This document shows positions 1-12,564 of a stretch of 64,000 nucleotides of DNA, in pieces. Origin of the DNA: Metallyticus violacea (lineage: Eukaryota > Arthropoda > Insecta > Mantodea > Metallyticidae); assembly GCA_030762175.1 (NCBI GenBank), contig CM060837.1, positions 7,706,001 to 7,770,000 of the forward strand. The letters are read 5' to 3'. Made by a program: the position numbers and the translations under genes. The notes under the pieces are model-generated. The model saw only the letters and a program-made list of their open reading frames with translations, had not been told where the DNA came from and did not search any database. Position 1 is the stretch's first letter, and each line of letters starts with the position of its first letter.

Positions 1-935
1 TATGGAAACGAAGTTTGGAAATCGGACGATCTAAATAAATTACATTGTGATTTCTGGAAGCGAATTCTGGGAATGGGGAGGGCAACATCGAACTACGGGA
101 GGGGGGATGCTGGGAAGATGCAGTCTACAACAAAATAAATGTAATTAGAAGGCAAGGAATAATTAAAGTGTAATAAATAACCCTGAGGTACCAATTAAAC
201 GATGCATTATCCAAAATGGTGGACATCGCTTGTACATCAGGAATTGCCAACGGATTATTCTGCCTGTTTGGCAGAAGAGTAATGAAAACAGATGTGATGT
301 AGTAGAAAAAGTCAAAAGACGTCTGTATGACATAAACCGGCAGGAAATATAGGTATGGTGCATGCAGATGTCATCTCTGGACCTGCAGAGCGATGGGGTA
401 AAGAGACCTATATCATGGAGCTAGGCATGGCTTAGACTGAGAGACTGGAAGACACGTAAGGGTGTTGACGAGGAAGGCAGGAAATTTTGTTCATTGTACG
501 CCGTGCCAGAAGACTGGGTGCACATTTTGGCTAAGTGTACGCAGACAGAACATGCTGGAATAAAATTTCTCCCGGATTCATTTTTGACTTCCAGTATGGA
601 GAGGCTAACATATTGGGACTTAATTGTAAATAGACAAGACTGGCTAAACCTGGGCGTTTTCGTAAATGAAATACATAGTTTTAGGGACAAGAAAAGTTTG
701 TAAACTTGTACATAAATAATACGAATGTCAAAATTGTTTATATACGTGTGTGTGCTTGTTTCCTATGTATGTATGAATGTGTGCGCAGGCGCGTTCTTGT
801 TAATTTTGCTGGAAGTAATTTCAGAAATGAAGTACTTTACCAGAGTATGAACGGTCTTGCGACCCATGCGTATGTGATGTGTAATATATATGCACCTAGT
901 GTAACTGGAATAATAAATACTACTACTACCACCAC
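1..935 (+). mobile_element. 3' end of a LINE (non-LTR retrotransposon), degenerate
   Basis: Frame 1 opens with YGNEVW, followed by L-x2-F-W-K-R-I-L-G, the pattern found just behind the reverse transcriptase of jockey/RTE-type LINEs. A later segment, about 430-703, ends the protein and contains a C-x-n-H-x4-C pattern (HILAKC), like the C-terminal zinc-knuckle region of these ORF2 proteins; it stops at 701-703. Frame breaks between 120 and 430 show it is dead. A short 3' UTR ends in a TAC/ACC triplet tail at about 917-935, a common LINE terminus. The element is cut by the window start, so its 5' part is unseen. The class is fairly secure; the clade is not. Confidence 0.68.
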
Positions 936-1886
936 ATCCACTGCTTTATTTCCATTATTATCGCAGGAAACACTTCGCAAGTTGGTCCATGTTTAATTGA
1001 ATCACTCTTTACATTTACCACAAATTTCAGTACATTTCTTTCTTCAACCTCTTCTTCATCATATGAAAGGACATACTCGTTTGGTATGTGACACCACAAA
1101 AGGTTATACATTTGGTGAAAATCTCCCTACCAGGAACAAAAGTACAAAACTGATTCATTCAGAGCGAACGTAAAATCAGCCCTACATCTCAGTGTGTAAG
1201 AAAACATGCATTTTTACGCTACTTGCTGTCTATGGAGTTTATTATTTGACCGCAAGAATTCACTGTAATACCCCGTCCGGTCACACTGAAACAGAGAGCT
1301 GCTAATTATTATTGTACTAAATAGTAATGGGCGCTTCATCCCTGAAATAGCTCCATAGTGAACATTATTTTAATTTTTACTTCACCAATTAAGGTAAACT
1401 AATAAACTTTACAAAGTAAACATTTACAGTTTCCTAGCCTTTATTTCTTTACTAAGTTATGACGAGAAAAAAAAAAACCTCATACGGAAAGCTAAGAAAA
1501 ATAAAGGAGAAAAGGCAAGAAACTGAGTTGTTCTCCTTGAAGGAATTTTGTATTTTTCATTCGTTTTCTTATTTAATATCTGAAAGAAACGAAATAATAA
1601 TCCTTGTAGAAAAACGTTTGTAAATGTCTTTACAGTCGGTAAAACTTGAAATATAAAAACAAAATGATAATGGAGGGAGAAAAGGGAGAGATGGAAACAA
1701 CAAATGCACGAGAAGCCGTGAAAGAAAGGGCAACTTAAAAAGGGGAAACTGCAATTACAGGGGTATTATTTCCGGACTAATGAATTTTAAAAAATGTATG
1801 GCAAGTCGTATGTCGGCTTTGCATAGTATCATAATGGAGAGTGTATGTAGGAGCTTCTGCATCTACATCAGTGGGAAATCCCTATA
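936..1886. other. AT-rich spacer, no gene seen
   Basis: No coding signal. The stretch 997-1016, read on the minus strand, begins GAGTGATTCA and resembles the inverted repeat of the Tc1/mariner-like element that starts at 1887. It may be the end of a related but otherwise lost copy; this is a weak reading. Confidence 0.3.
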
Positions 1887-3667
1887 CAGGGTGATCCGTT
1901 TGGGTATACAAGCTAATATTGTAGTAGGAAATTTCTTACTGGTAATATTTGGCATAGAACATGGGAGTTTTCATAAATAGCAAAAATAAAATCAACAATA
2001 TGAAAAGTGAAAACCGTAAATGATTGAAATGGCTACTTGAATTCAACAGCGAGTACAATGCCTTCTTTTGTATGCTTTGAAATGCTAAATTTGAGAGTGT
2101 TAAACAAGATGCTCTGAAACTAAATAGCAACTGGCATTCGGTAATCCAATGCAAACTAATCAGAAGAGAACAACAACATAGGAGAGGCCAGGCCGGTCCC
2201 ACCAGCCGCCCTACCTCTGCCCACCCCGGACCAATCAGCAGAGGGCGCTCACAGTACAAATAGAGAGATACTGCCGTCATGTTGAACGATTTGTCCAAAT
2301 CCATAACTCAGTAGTCTCTAACACCTGTACGTCCAGAAAACTATTATGCAAATAAACCTCCTAGAGACCTTTTCCACTATGCACAACAAGCACGACAATT
2401 ATATACCTACTGTAGACCTGTCACATGAAAATACTCACCAGTGATGCAGGTTCATGCCATGTCGAAGGCCTGACACCCTGATCCCTTTTAGCAATAGCTC
2501 ACAAATCCCTGATTGCAGAACGCGATACCAGGTTGCACTTCGCCACCGTCTTTATGAAATAAACAAAGTCCCCACAGTAAAACTTTAGCACGGGGGGGGG
2601 GGGGGAGGCCAACACAAAAGATGCAGGGAGACTCCATCCACGCCACGGAAGATGTCCGCCGCAGTTGTGGACGAAACGTCTGGAGGCCGATACCTGCGAC
2701 TCCGGCCGTGGAAGCCTATGTTCCCTTAGTGTTAAACAAGTTCTAAGTTAAGTTTTATACAATTCTATTATGTTGTGGTATCGAACATTTGTAGAAACAG
2801 GTTCTGTGTTAAAAAAAAAAAAACATGTAGGAGGTCACAGGCGAAACCCAGCACACTGAAGCCCTACAAAAAGTTTAAGACGACTGTCAGTAGAGATGAA
2901 TGTGTCCTGTCAGCGTATTGCTCAAAAGTACCTGAAACTGCACCTATGCGATAAGAGTCATGAAGCTTGTTTCTATTTTGCATCCATGATGTTGACAACT
3001 TTTCAAACAAATGACTATTTACAGACGAATCCAGAGAGTAAGCACTCACAATTTCATTATTTGATCAAGGGAAAAGACATGTCTCCTACGAGCTTAAAAG
3101 ATCAAGTCCAAAAGTTAACGGATGCAGTGAGCCGCAATAAAGTGTATGGACCATTCTCCTCTGCAGAAAAGACAGTATGCTGTAGATCTTATTTGGGTGC
3201 TTTGCAGTTGTTTCTGTTGCCACAACACGAGGAAGACAAAAATATGAACATTGTATTCCAGCAAGATGGCGCACCCCTTCACTGGGCATGGGAGCTTCGC
3301 CATTTTCTAAATGTAGCTTTCAATATATGTCATGTAGTCGTGATGGACCAATTTCTTGATCTCCAAACACCCCAGACCCAACCCCCTTATATATTCTTCG
3401 TGTAGATTTTGTTAAATACACTTTTCACAGAAATCTGAGACATTATCCAAGCCTGAAAAAAAAAACCACTCCTCTGTTGCTGTAAAGGACATGAGCTGAA
3501 TTGCATCACCTTTATGAGATGTATAGAGTGTGCAATGGGTACCATGTAGCATTCTGAGAAATCTCCCATCTTTTAATATTGTATACCCCAAGTTACAAAA
3601 TATAAAGCTCATTAGTAAATGTTTTACAGTGTTTTTTATTTTAGCCATACCTAAACGGATCACTCTT
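1887..3667 (+). mobile_element. Decayed Tc1/mariner-superfamily element with TIRs
   Basis: Matching inverted termini (CAGGGTGATCCGTTTGGGTAT at the left; its imperfect complement at the right) are flanked by TA at 1885-1886 and 3668-3669, the superfamily's target duplication. Transposase remains read on the + strand from about 2750: a helix-turn-helix segment with FVETGSVLKKK, then an open stretch 2896-3405 containing FQQDGAPLHW, the second catalytic-aspartate block (usual form FQQDGAPPH). The third block is degraded to QTPQTQPP with the aspartate gone. About 650 bp upstream of the HTH piece is GC-richer, holds a run of 14 G (2592-2605), and does not read as transposase; it may be a nested insertion. 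The element is inactive. Confidence 0.75.
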
Positions 3668-4049
3668 TATATTTCCTAAGTTAACGCTTACAGTCTTCCG
3701 CAAATAATGTTAAACACTTTTGAAAGACACGCACCACGTGTTTTAGCAATCACGTGTGTTTGTTTGTTTTTTCCTGTCAGGCACCATCATTGTTAATTTC
3801 AGCTATAACATAAAAAGAGCGTTACTTCAGTTTTAACCCTGTTATGGGGACATTATGAAAACCGTGTTGCTTTGATAGCTATTCACAGTGTTGGAACGTC
3901 ACCTAGCAAGGTTTTTCAGCTCATCGAATAATATATGTTTTAAATTCGATTATCTCACCGCTGGTAGCTACTAGGAACAAGGTGGACTTCAATCCTCAGA
4001 TTTGCAAATATCGACAGTACAGAAATAGCGGCGATCCAGGATTTTTTTT
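3668..4049. other. Spacer, nothing recognised
   Basis: AT-rich sequence with short T-runs; no coding, RNA or repeat signal was recognised. Confidence 0.3.
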
Positions 4050-4336
4050 TTATTGATTTATTTATGGACGCTCTTTAACATCTCAGGTTATCAGCGTCTC
4101 ATTCAACTCAGGGCGTGAAACGGCCGACAAATTTTGCTCAGAGGCCTCTCTTTCAGGCTTGAGGTTCTTTATCATACCGTAAATGTACGACACGGGACCC
4201 ATGGCTTTACTTCCCTTCCGAAAGAAGTCATACTTAAGATTTTTACCCCCGAAAAATCCATCTGTCCTGGCCGGGTTCGAACCCGCGATCTTGGGTGTAG
4301 GAGGCAAGTATGGTAACCACTACACCACCAGGATCA
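4050..4336 (-). mobile_element. SINE-B copy 1 (tRNA-derived)
   Basis: Read on the minus strand, this has a tRNA-Gly/Glu-like head: A-box region GGTGTAGTGGTTACC, then a B-box GGGTTCGAACCCG and GGCCAGGACAG. The body contains GGAAGGGAAGTAAAGCC and CGTGTCGTACATTTACGG, and the end reads CTGAGATGTTAAAGAGCGTC. The same order recurs at 9418, 22378, 32532 and 43302. This is one of the most complete copies. Confidence 0.83.
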
Positions 4337-4339
4337 GGT

Positions 4340-4770
4340 ATACCGCTGCTATTAAACACATGAGTTTGTTTATTTGGCTCGTTGCAGTAAGTTAAAGTGG
4401 CATATACTTTAAATTAATATTGATTTAGTGAATTTATATCAGCAACTTGTGTCGTAATAAGTGTTTAGTGCAACATGGAGCGCTCTTGTTGTGTGCCCGG
4501 CTGTATCTCTAATTATGGTGGTGCACCGCATACTGCCATGTTTTAATTTCCTAAGGAGCAGTTATTAAAGGAGAGGTGGGCAAAGAGAACACACCGTGCA
4601 AATTTTGAAGCGATCACTGTGCATTTTCCCTAATCTACTATCATATGTGACACGAGATTCGGAGAAGTTCAGCTCGATCTTGGAGTGCAGTGGGAGTAAA
4701 TTGGATGCTTTGATAAGTCACCTTCGTAAGTATAATGATGATATATCTCGCTCATTCATTATTAAACTTT
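4340..4770 (+). pseudogene. THAP-domain relic, copy 1 (P-element-like/THAP repeat)
   Basis: From the ATG at 4475 the frame reads MERSCCVPGCISNYGG, the start of a THAP zinc finger (C-x2-4-C pair as CCVPGC). After one in-frame stop it continues FPKEQLLKERWAKR and HRANFE, matching THAP spacing. The C-x2-H half of the zinc site is deleted, and the frame soon collapses. The leader at 4350-4390 (GTTTGTTTATTTGGCTCGTTGCAG) is nearly the same as the leader of the copy at 59946, so this is a dispersed family rather than a unique gene. A SINE-A is inserted right behind it. THAP domains occur in P-element transposases and in host proteins derived from them. Non-functional. Confidence 0.68.
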
Positions 4771-4771
4771 A

Positions 4772-5051
4772 CCGCCACGGGTGGCCGAGATCGTTAAGGC
4801 GCGGACTCGTGAGCGGGAGGTCTAGAGTTCGAATCCCGCCAGGACCGTCCACCCTGATTGAGGTGTTTTCCGGGTTTTCCTCAGTTCTCATAAATGTCAA
4901 ATGCCGGGGAGGTACCCTAAACTTAGGCCTGGAACGTTTCATACCTTAAAAACACTCTTTCCCAATATATCATTTCATCTCATGTATGAACAGTGTTGAT
5001 CGCCTTTGGTGCCTCTGTAGTAAAAACGGGCGTTAAACACTATTCAAAAAA
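4772..5051 (+). mobile_element. SINE-A copy 1 (tRNA-derived)
   Basis: The head CCGCCACGGGTGGCCGAGAT resembles a Leu/Ser tRNA (A box GTGGCCGAG..GTTAAGGC; B box AGTTCGAATCCCG). The body contains TGCCGGGGAGGTACC and AACTTAGGCCTGGAACG; the end is GGGCGTTAAACACTATTCAAAA. It lies inside or at the edge of THAP copy 1. Confidence 0.88.
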
Positions 5052-6369
5052 TTATTTACTTTGTTAAGGAAAGATTACCAGTAGATAATGGTTTGAATAT
5101 AGAAAATATGGTAGAATAAATTTTACAATTGAAGCTTTCATATGCATATCAAATTACATATTCAGTTGAGCTCTTAATATGGGCTGCAACGTTTTCTTGC
5201 ACGTATAAAAGATAAAGTTTATTCTGCTTTACATTTTATTTTCCAATAGTTTGGTTAAGATTGGTTTTACTCGTTGTAAGAGCTTTGTAATAGATATAAA
5301 TGACTACATTTTATAATTATAAGGCTTTACAAATGTCAAAAGTGAAATCTGTGTACAGATGCATGTTTGTTTAAATGATCCATTGAATATGAAACCCATG
5401 TTTCTCTTGCAAGAGTGTCTTTATGTACGCAGTTCTTTATTTCTTTTATTTTCCACTTTTCCATGTTCTGCAATTATTCATAGAGAAAGAGGTTTGTTCA
5501 GTAATGAGCTGAAGGGAGAGGTAACTGCATATCCACACACACACTGGTGAGAGAGAGAGAGAGATGGCATTTTATTTAAGTAAATATTATGTAAGCCCCG
5601 GAGCACGGGGAATTCGTTCAATTTCGAAAGCAATCCATCATATTTTTTTTTTCCGCGCCCGTTGTTACAGATTAGTTTTTCAAATCATATTACTACGGTC
5701 TGAGAATTGACTCGCAGGCAGGCGGAGGTCTTGAGCAAAATGCTTTTATTTCTTTTGCTAAGGACTTTACTGTTCCTTTTCTTTTATTCTTTTAACTGCA
5801 AGGACTCCTTTCGCGTCCTCAGCAGTGTTTTGTTTCATCGTCTGTACTATGCTTCGTTTAGTTTTTAATTTGTTTTTGCTGTTTTAGTAGTTTTATGTAT
5901 TTTCCTTTTTATCTTGGCTATGATTTTTTTCTTTCTTCTGTTTCGTTTTATCAATTGCTTTTGGTATTTATATTTTAATTACTCTTTTCACTTAAAGTTT
6001 ATTTTCTTTTCCTTATTCTCACTTGCTCTTCTTTTCTTGCTTTGTATTCCTTCTTTTCGATTCATTGTTTGCTTTGCTTTATCATGAAGTTATTTCCTTT
6101 TTCCTTTACAATCTTCACTTGTCTCGTAACGGACAAGCAACACTGAACAGATAGATAATGGTTCCCTATTCGTTATAATAATCTCAGTGTTTAATAAAGT
6201 AGGCCCTGTTTCAGTAACACTAGGTATTTTAGGCACATGTGACTAAGGCTTCAAACCTATTTATTTCTCTGAAATTAATAAATTATACGAAAATACACAA
6301 AACATAGAGAAATGGAGGCCCATAATTGTATTATATAAACTTAAGTGCTCAAATTGAACATATGGAATA
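5052..6369. other. Spacer, T-rich; short (GA)8 run
   Basis: No gene recognised. A (GA)8 microsatellite sits at 5549-5564. About 5,720-6,110 is strongly T/TC-rich on the + strand. No TIRs or tRNA-like boxes were found. Confidence 0.3.
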
Positions 6370-7570
6370 AAACTAAATATATATTAAGTTTTTCAAATAC
6401 AGTTCCATGCTCAATCTCTTTCTAAGTTCTCCACAATGTTTTTCTTTTGTTAGTGAGAAAATTTTCTTTCTGCTGCAACAGATGTGAGGGGAGCAAATTC
6501 TAAATTAGTTATATAGAAACATCAGTACCTACTGAAATATTTACATTTCCCCTGGTATCACTCTTGACACTTTTTGCAACAAAGGAAAGCCTAAATTCTC
6601 ATTTAGTAATTTGTCCCACTTGCTTTTAACTTTTTTCCCAGTTTCACCCAAATATATTTACTCCTAGGCATCCTTCGCTATTGTATTTGACTACAGTGTT
6701 ATGGAGACAATAACCTCCTTTTCACTGACGGGACATTCAGACTTTTACACGCGCTGCAGTATCGGATTCAGGTAATTTTTCGTTAAGTGTGACCGCTTCT
6801 TTAAAAATACTTACCTTAATACGCCACTGACCGAATCCACGTTACCCACCATGTTACAACAGGCTGAAGTGGGAGTAGAATATTTGGGAATTTCGCTCTG
6901 AATATTTAAATCCTGAATGAGGCTTTGCAGAAACATTTTGACATTTTGGAAATGAACGAATAGACAAAAGGGAAATCCTTGCTGATTGTTTCAGAAAGGA
7001 AGGACGTAAGCTAAACACGTTACATGAATGATGTTAGGATAAAACGTTTTAAAAACTGGAGCTGCAGTAACCACGTATGAGAGTGTACAGTACAAAACAA
7101 CAAACTTTAGAATCATCTATAGGCTTTTGTTTACTTCGGAACTTCCTTAACACATACAAGGTGCGGAATCAGGATCAAGTTTCCCTACTATCATGCCTGC
7201 TAGATCTGAGGTTTCATCTACAGAGACCCCAATATAAGAATCGCCTATATCCTCCAGAATAAATGCTAAAGTTTCATTGTACGTTCTATCTAAACTGTTT
7301 TTTCTGAGGATAGAAACAGAGGGGATATTTTGCTTGCATTATTTTTGTAAAAATTCTCTTAAAACCGGGTTTTCAATTGCATTCCATAGAATGTTGGCAG
7401 CAACAAACGCCCTGGTTAAGTCTGCATAGAAATTGCTGCTGGGGTTGGATAAATTAGGCTACGTCAGTAAAGTTTTGATTTTTCTGCTCAGTTTTTGCCT
7501 TGTGTCCCGCCCCTTGCATATGCTGCCTCAGGTGACAATTTTTTCTTGCGAAATCTAGGAAGTATAGAAG
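6370..7570 (-). pseudogene. hAT-superfamily transposase relic
   Basis: Read on the minus strand from about 7,570 down, several frames together give a hAT transposase. First come CHLRQHMQGAGHKAK (end of an N-terminal zinc-finger-like region) and a segment with FVAANI and AIENPVLREF. Then at about 7,260-7,150 comes ILEDIGDSYIGVSVDETSDL, carrying the first catalytic aspartate (VDETSD). Last, at about 6,400-6,500, comes APLTSVAAERKFS, the signature of the C-terminal hAT dimerisation domain. Segment order and spacing fit a CGGBP1-like hAT protein, but several frameshifts and stops break it. I did not find terminal repeats or an 8-bp target duplication. The superfamily call is firm, the subfamily tentative. 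Confidence 0.78.
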
Positions 7571-9112
7571 TTCTGAAATGAAATTCTAAATGCTGTGTTA
7601 CCCTGTTTGTATCATTAAATGCGATTACTTGGTTCGAAAAATCAAAATCTCAATGACTCATACATTCTTTAACTATTGACACTTAAAAGTTTAAAGTGTA
7701 GTTCTCTTTAAAATAACTTCAGTTTAGTCAAACGTGTAAATATTATATTAAATATATTTCTGCTATGTTACATATCTGTTTGCTATATATCTCGCAAATT
7801 TTTATTTTTCTATCGTAAGTGAAGTGTGGAAATTCTGTTGGCCATTGCCGACATATTAAACTGCACAGTATAACGTTCTACCACTTCTCAACATGAATTT
7901 GGAGAGGGAAAGAGGCAAACAAACATTCAAACTAACCGTTGTACGCTGTGCCGCGAAATTCTACTTGACGAAAATGCAACGCTTCCGTCATTATTGAATT
8001 TGCTGGCATGTTACATCAAAAACTGGTCTTTAATATTGTTCACTGTATGAATATGTAAAATAATAATAATAATAATAAAATAATAGTGGTTTATCATTTG
8101 AAGAACAAGTTAGGCTCTACCGATTATTTTAGGGAACTATCAAACTCCACGAATATCTTTCAATTTTTATGAAACATAAATATTTATTATTTTTTCCCTT
8201 TCTATCAAAGGAATAAAACAGGCATTTTGCCTAAGATTCGATATTGTGTGATCAAGGAGACTACCACAAGCCTTTTGCAATCAAAGACTACCAAAAGTGC
8301 TTTCACCTCTTCATATTTACTGCAACACTGCCACCTAGCGCAAAAAGATAAAACTATGCGTGAATGGTAAAATATACTACTCATAAAGGGCTGCCGCAGA
8401 CATACAAAAAAGTTGAGCATTCGATCGTGAAGTACATGTTAACAGTTGACAAACGTATCCATAACAACATATGGATAAAAGTTCAACTGCCAACATTACA
8501 AAACTGGAAAAAAAAGAGAGAGAATCTGTCACTTTCTTTCCATATTTATGTATCAGCTATGCAAATGGTTATATTTCAGAACAGCTGTTTATTAGAGCAG
8601 GACTGTACTTGTAGCAGGAGTTTGGGAACTACATAAAGAGTGGATGTTATGGCGTTTGCCTTTTAGAGTCACCGTAGCGTCAAGTTAATCTCGCAGCGAG
8701 TCAAGTAATGCCGTGCGGATGGAACGACATTCGTTAACTCATTAAAAAGAGTGGCTTTGTTTTACGACGCCTCTTAGGCTACTGCAAAATCCCAGTGAGG
8801 AACTTCGTAGCCTGCATTCCCCATCTAAACGATTAGCCAAAAACTGCTGATATACTTTATAACTGAACTCTTAACTATATTTATTAATATGGTTTGAGAT
8901 CCGAGGCTGTTCGAGAAGTCTGTGCAAACTCAAAACTTGGTACTACTGGATTGTTTTCAACGTTACTTTGACAACATGGCGACTGTCAAGGACTGAGGTG
9001 CATGGTTATAAATAGTTACTGAGCTTAATCGTGCTTGAGAGCGATTTTCCTGCTTACTTTTGTAATAAGTGCTCTAAATTAAGAACCGTAAATTTGATGT
9101 ATTAATAAAAGA
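7571..9112. other. Spacer; (TAA)n microsatellite
   Basis: No gene supported. A (TAA)n run lies at about 8058-8085. At about 8,903 CCGAGGCTGTTCGAGAAGTC looks like a mariner terminus, but no transposase follows it. Confidence 0.3.
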
Positions 9113-9310
9113 TTACTTTTTGACAGGAGCAGTGTCCATAGAAATATAGTAGAGGGCAGTATTGCAGGGGATCATGTGATCAGCACACCGGGTGGACACC
9201 TTTCCACATCTCCCTAACCAAGAAAATTTAGGTACCGGGAATCGAACCCGGACAGCAATCAGAAACTCTAACCACTTACCCAGAGAGGTGGCCATTTTCA
9301 ACATTACCTG
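9113..9310 (-). mobile_element. SINE-C (a third tRNA-derived SINE)
   Basis: On the minus strand the right end gives GGCCACCTCTCTGGGTAAGT then GGTTAGAG (A-box-like), and about 35 bases on CCGGGTTCGATTCCCGG, a strong B box closing a T-arm. The tail (GTGGAAAGGTGTCCACC and onward) is unrelated to SINE-A or SINE-B. Only this copy is seen here, so the element call rests on tRNA likeness alone. Confidence 0.6.
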
Positions 9311-9417
9311 CAAATATTACAGAGGTACTACGCAGTTGTATAATAAGAAATTGAAATTTTGAAAAATGATATGGAATAATAAGTTTCCCTATTTGTACGT
9401 ACAAGCATAATCAAGGA

Positions 9418-9680
9418 GTCGGTCCTTATAGTCTAGGGGTAACCATAACTCGTAGACCAAAGATCGCGGATTCAAATCCGGCCAGGATCGATGGATTTTT
9501 TCGGGCGTAAAAATCCTTCGGAAGGGAAGTAAAGCCGTGGGTCTCGTGTCGTACATTTACGGCACAGAAAATAATCTCAAGACTGAAACAAGAAGTCTCT
9601 GAGAAGAGACCGTTTCAAGCTCTGAACAGAATGGGACACTGATGACCTGAGATGTTAAAGAGCGTTCGTAAATGAACTAA
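9418..9680 (+). mobile_element. SINE-B copy 2
   Basis: Head GGTCCTTATAGTCTAGGGGT, B box GGATTCAAATCCGGCC, body GGAAGGGAAGTAAAGCCGTG and GTGTCGTACATTTACGGCAC, and end TGACCTGAGATGTTAAAGAG. Nearly full-length and sense. Confidence 0.86.
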
Positions 9681-12527
9681 ATCCTTGGCAAGGAGAATCG
9701 AAGTCAATTCGTTGCTATTGTCCAGCGCCACTTACAAACAATATTTTTGGTGCCACCGACAGTTCTATGCTTGAGTACCTAAAAATAAGCCCCTGACACT
9801 GATGAATGTGTTAAAGTAGGCTGATCATGTCTAAAAATAATCAGGCGTAACCAAATGTTTGCCATTCTTTCCTCATGAGAATAGAAACATACCGACCTCC
9901 CCTCACTTGGTGTCAACAGATAGGAAAGCAGCACAAAGTAGGCCTCGCGAGTTCTAATCTAGATTCATGAAGTTCAGCTAGCGTAGAGAATGTGCGGTAC
10001 TTGAGACAGTGATTCTGAATTCAAACACTTCAGTCTTCGGCCGTGAATGCAACAGTAAAAAGTTGTGATAGTCGGGTAATTAAGTCCGTGAGAAAGTTTG
10101 CAGACGTCGCCCGTCTGTAGCCTTGGAGACGTTAAGTCTGTTCTATTGTTTGTGCAACTGAGGTGGAAAGTGAATCTAGTATATTAATGTTTAAATCTTA
10201 CTTTGGTTATGTCAGTTTTATCGCGCGTTTATACTGGAGTTAGAACATTAATGTCGAATATCTTTCCTGTTTGTTTTGCCGGTTGAGAAAGGCGTGTATG
10301 CCATTTGTTGAAAAACTTATAACGAAAGTTAACTTTTATACATGTATAGCCAAATAATGAGGAAGCATATGTTATATTATTTCTTCGATAGTGCATAATG
10401 CAATGTTTTTGTGATTTTTTTTTTTTTTGCCATTTTTACAAAATGCCCAAAAGATTTCTTCAATATTTCGAAAATAAATTTTGGGGCCTTGGGAATATTC
10501 AAAAGCAATAGTCTACATTATAATTAATGAAATTTTCCTAAAGTTCAAGCAGCCTTTAACGGACATTTTCGTAAATATCATATGAAGCGTTTTTGTATGG
10601 CAGTTGCGCGTTGGGCGCCAGTTTGAAGCGTTTCTTTAAGCGGTTCGTTGTTATTGATTGCCTCGGCCTGTTGCCCATGCTTCAGGGCAGCAATTCTCAA
10701 GGTAATTTTCTCTAGACTTGGAGAGGATATTTTTTGTTGCAATAATTGCACGACTTAACATTTTACACTACATCGTTTATTGATTGTAATTTTGTTTACA
10801 TTAGCAGGTGTTTCTGAAAAGAATCGGGCTCGAAGTAATGACCTTGACCTACATCCGATCCTCTAACATTACTTTTCGACGGAAATGGTACTTACAAAGT
10901 GACTTTGATCTTAGGACTGTACTGTTCTCACGTTTGAGGCACCGGCCCTCTAATTACGATACGTAAACTTTCCGCTACTCACACGGCACTAGAAGTACTG
11001 ATTTTTCTAAGCGAACGAGCCATCAGCAATTTAACTCAACACCAATTACGTTGTTGTTGCGCCCTATACGTAACAGTAGACAGATGAAATCGTGCGTCGA
11101 AGCGTTCGAAGTTTTGTCCTGAATAAGTGAATGAGTGAACCCAAATGAGGCGAACTGCCTCCTTATATATTCCCGTGAAAAACACCTTCGTGTGGTTTAC
11201 AGGCGCCCGGATTCAACAATGGAAGCGCCCGCTACCTGCGACGCTTTAAAAGTTCAAAATATACACAAAGGATCGGCTCGCTCAAAACTAAATTATGTCA
11301 TAAGGCGCGAAAACTCAGCGTCCTGACGCGACCAAAGTACAAATCGTAACTACTTACCGCTTGATTCATGCTCATTAAAAACACATTTGTGTTCAAATTT
11401 TGTTACACTTTGCTATTTTATCATCTTGAAGTGATTTCTTGCTAGCATTGAGTTATACAACAGAATTATGCATTAAAAACACTATCCTAGAATTAAATAA
11501 AATAACCTGTTATAAAATATATATTATATACATATATTTATTTGTGTGCTGAAGCAGAGTTGGGGGAGGGGTTATTTTTTGCCCAAAAGTTTATATAAAA
11601 ACTCTCATAATTCCTAGGTGATGAACTTTTTCTTCCTAATTTTACTTAAGTTGCTTTATTATTGTATCTAAAACAGCACTGACAATTTCAAGGTAATTGG
11701 TGCAGTATTTCTTTCTCTAGAGGTGTAATCATGCAAGAAAAATTTAGTTTTGAGAAAATTGCGATCAGACAGGCAATTGTTAATCACTCATAGCTCCAAC
11801 CCGGAGCCTAATGCATGCCTGTATCATATAATCAGAATCTGTTCAGATTGTTTCAGTCAGAACAGCCAACAGAAAAAAAAAATCTTCTAGAGAATGGTGA
11901 AAAACCGGAATCTTCTTGGTTAATTTGTTCAAAATTTATATCATTTTGGAATGGATGGTGTAAAAATCAATTTTTTTTATATTTGCAATTTTTTTTTGCC
12001 AAATTTAAAAAAAAAAGCTATTTTTCTACAAATCACAATAAAAATTATATCGCATGATTCAGAAAAGTTACAAACTTATTAATTAATTTTTTGAGAAATT
12101 TCAAAAAAAATAAAAAAAAAATCCTTCCAGCTCCCCTTAAACTTATAACGGAGCCAAGCGATTAATGCCACTTCACACAGGTTTTGAATGCAATGCTTCT
12201 ACGTGCATTATCGTTATTTCTTATGTATTGCTTGTCCCTGCAGGAAAATCAAAAAATGGTAAACCTTAGATGTAAGATTATTTATGGAGTTTCTTTTCCA
12301 GTCTCTAAAATATCTCCTGTGTAAGAAAACACTGATTGACTAACCCAAAAGCTTCTTGCAAAAATGCTTTATTTATCCGATCTGAATATTTCTGCACGGT
12401 TATGTGAATGCTAGTCTCTGTACATAAATGGATTGATCACGGTTAGAATTTGCGTATCTGCTGTAGCAGCATCTTCAAATCTGAATATTAACAAAGTAAT
12501 ATGTAGTATGATGTTCTGTATACAGAT
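9681..12527. other. Spacer, AT-rich, nothing recognised
   Basis: About 2.8 kb without a supportable gene, RNA or known repeat. Homopolymer A/T stretches are frequent at 11,870-12,120. A somewhat GC-richer patch lies at about 10,930-11,330, with only short open frames that resemble nothing I know. Confidence 0.3.
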
Positions 12528-12564
12528 GTGACTCACATACGTTATGCTAGCGTTGCTACAACAA

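Noticed and set aside
4772..4850. Possible functional tRNA genes at the SINE heads (also at 9.2, 9.4, 51.2, 55.0 and 62.7 kb)
   Set aside because: The A and B boxes are good, but cloverleaf pairing is poor, the same heads recur with the same SINE bodies, and several are flanked by target duplications. They are SINE promoters, not tRNA genes.
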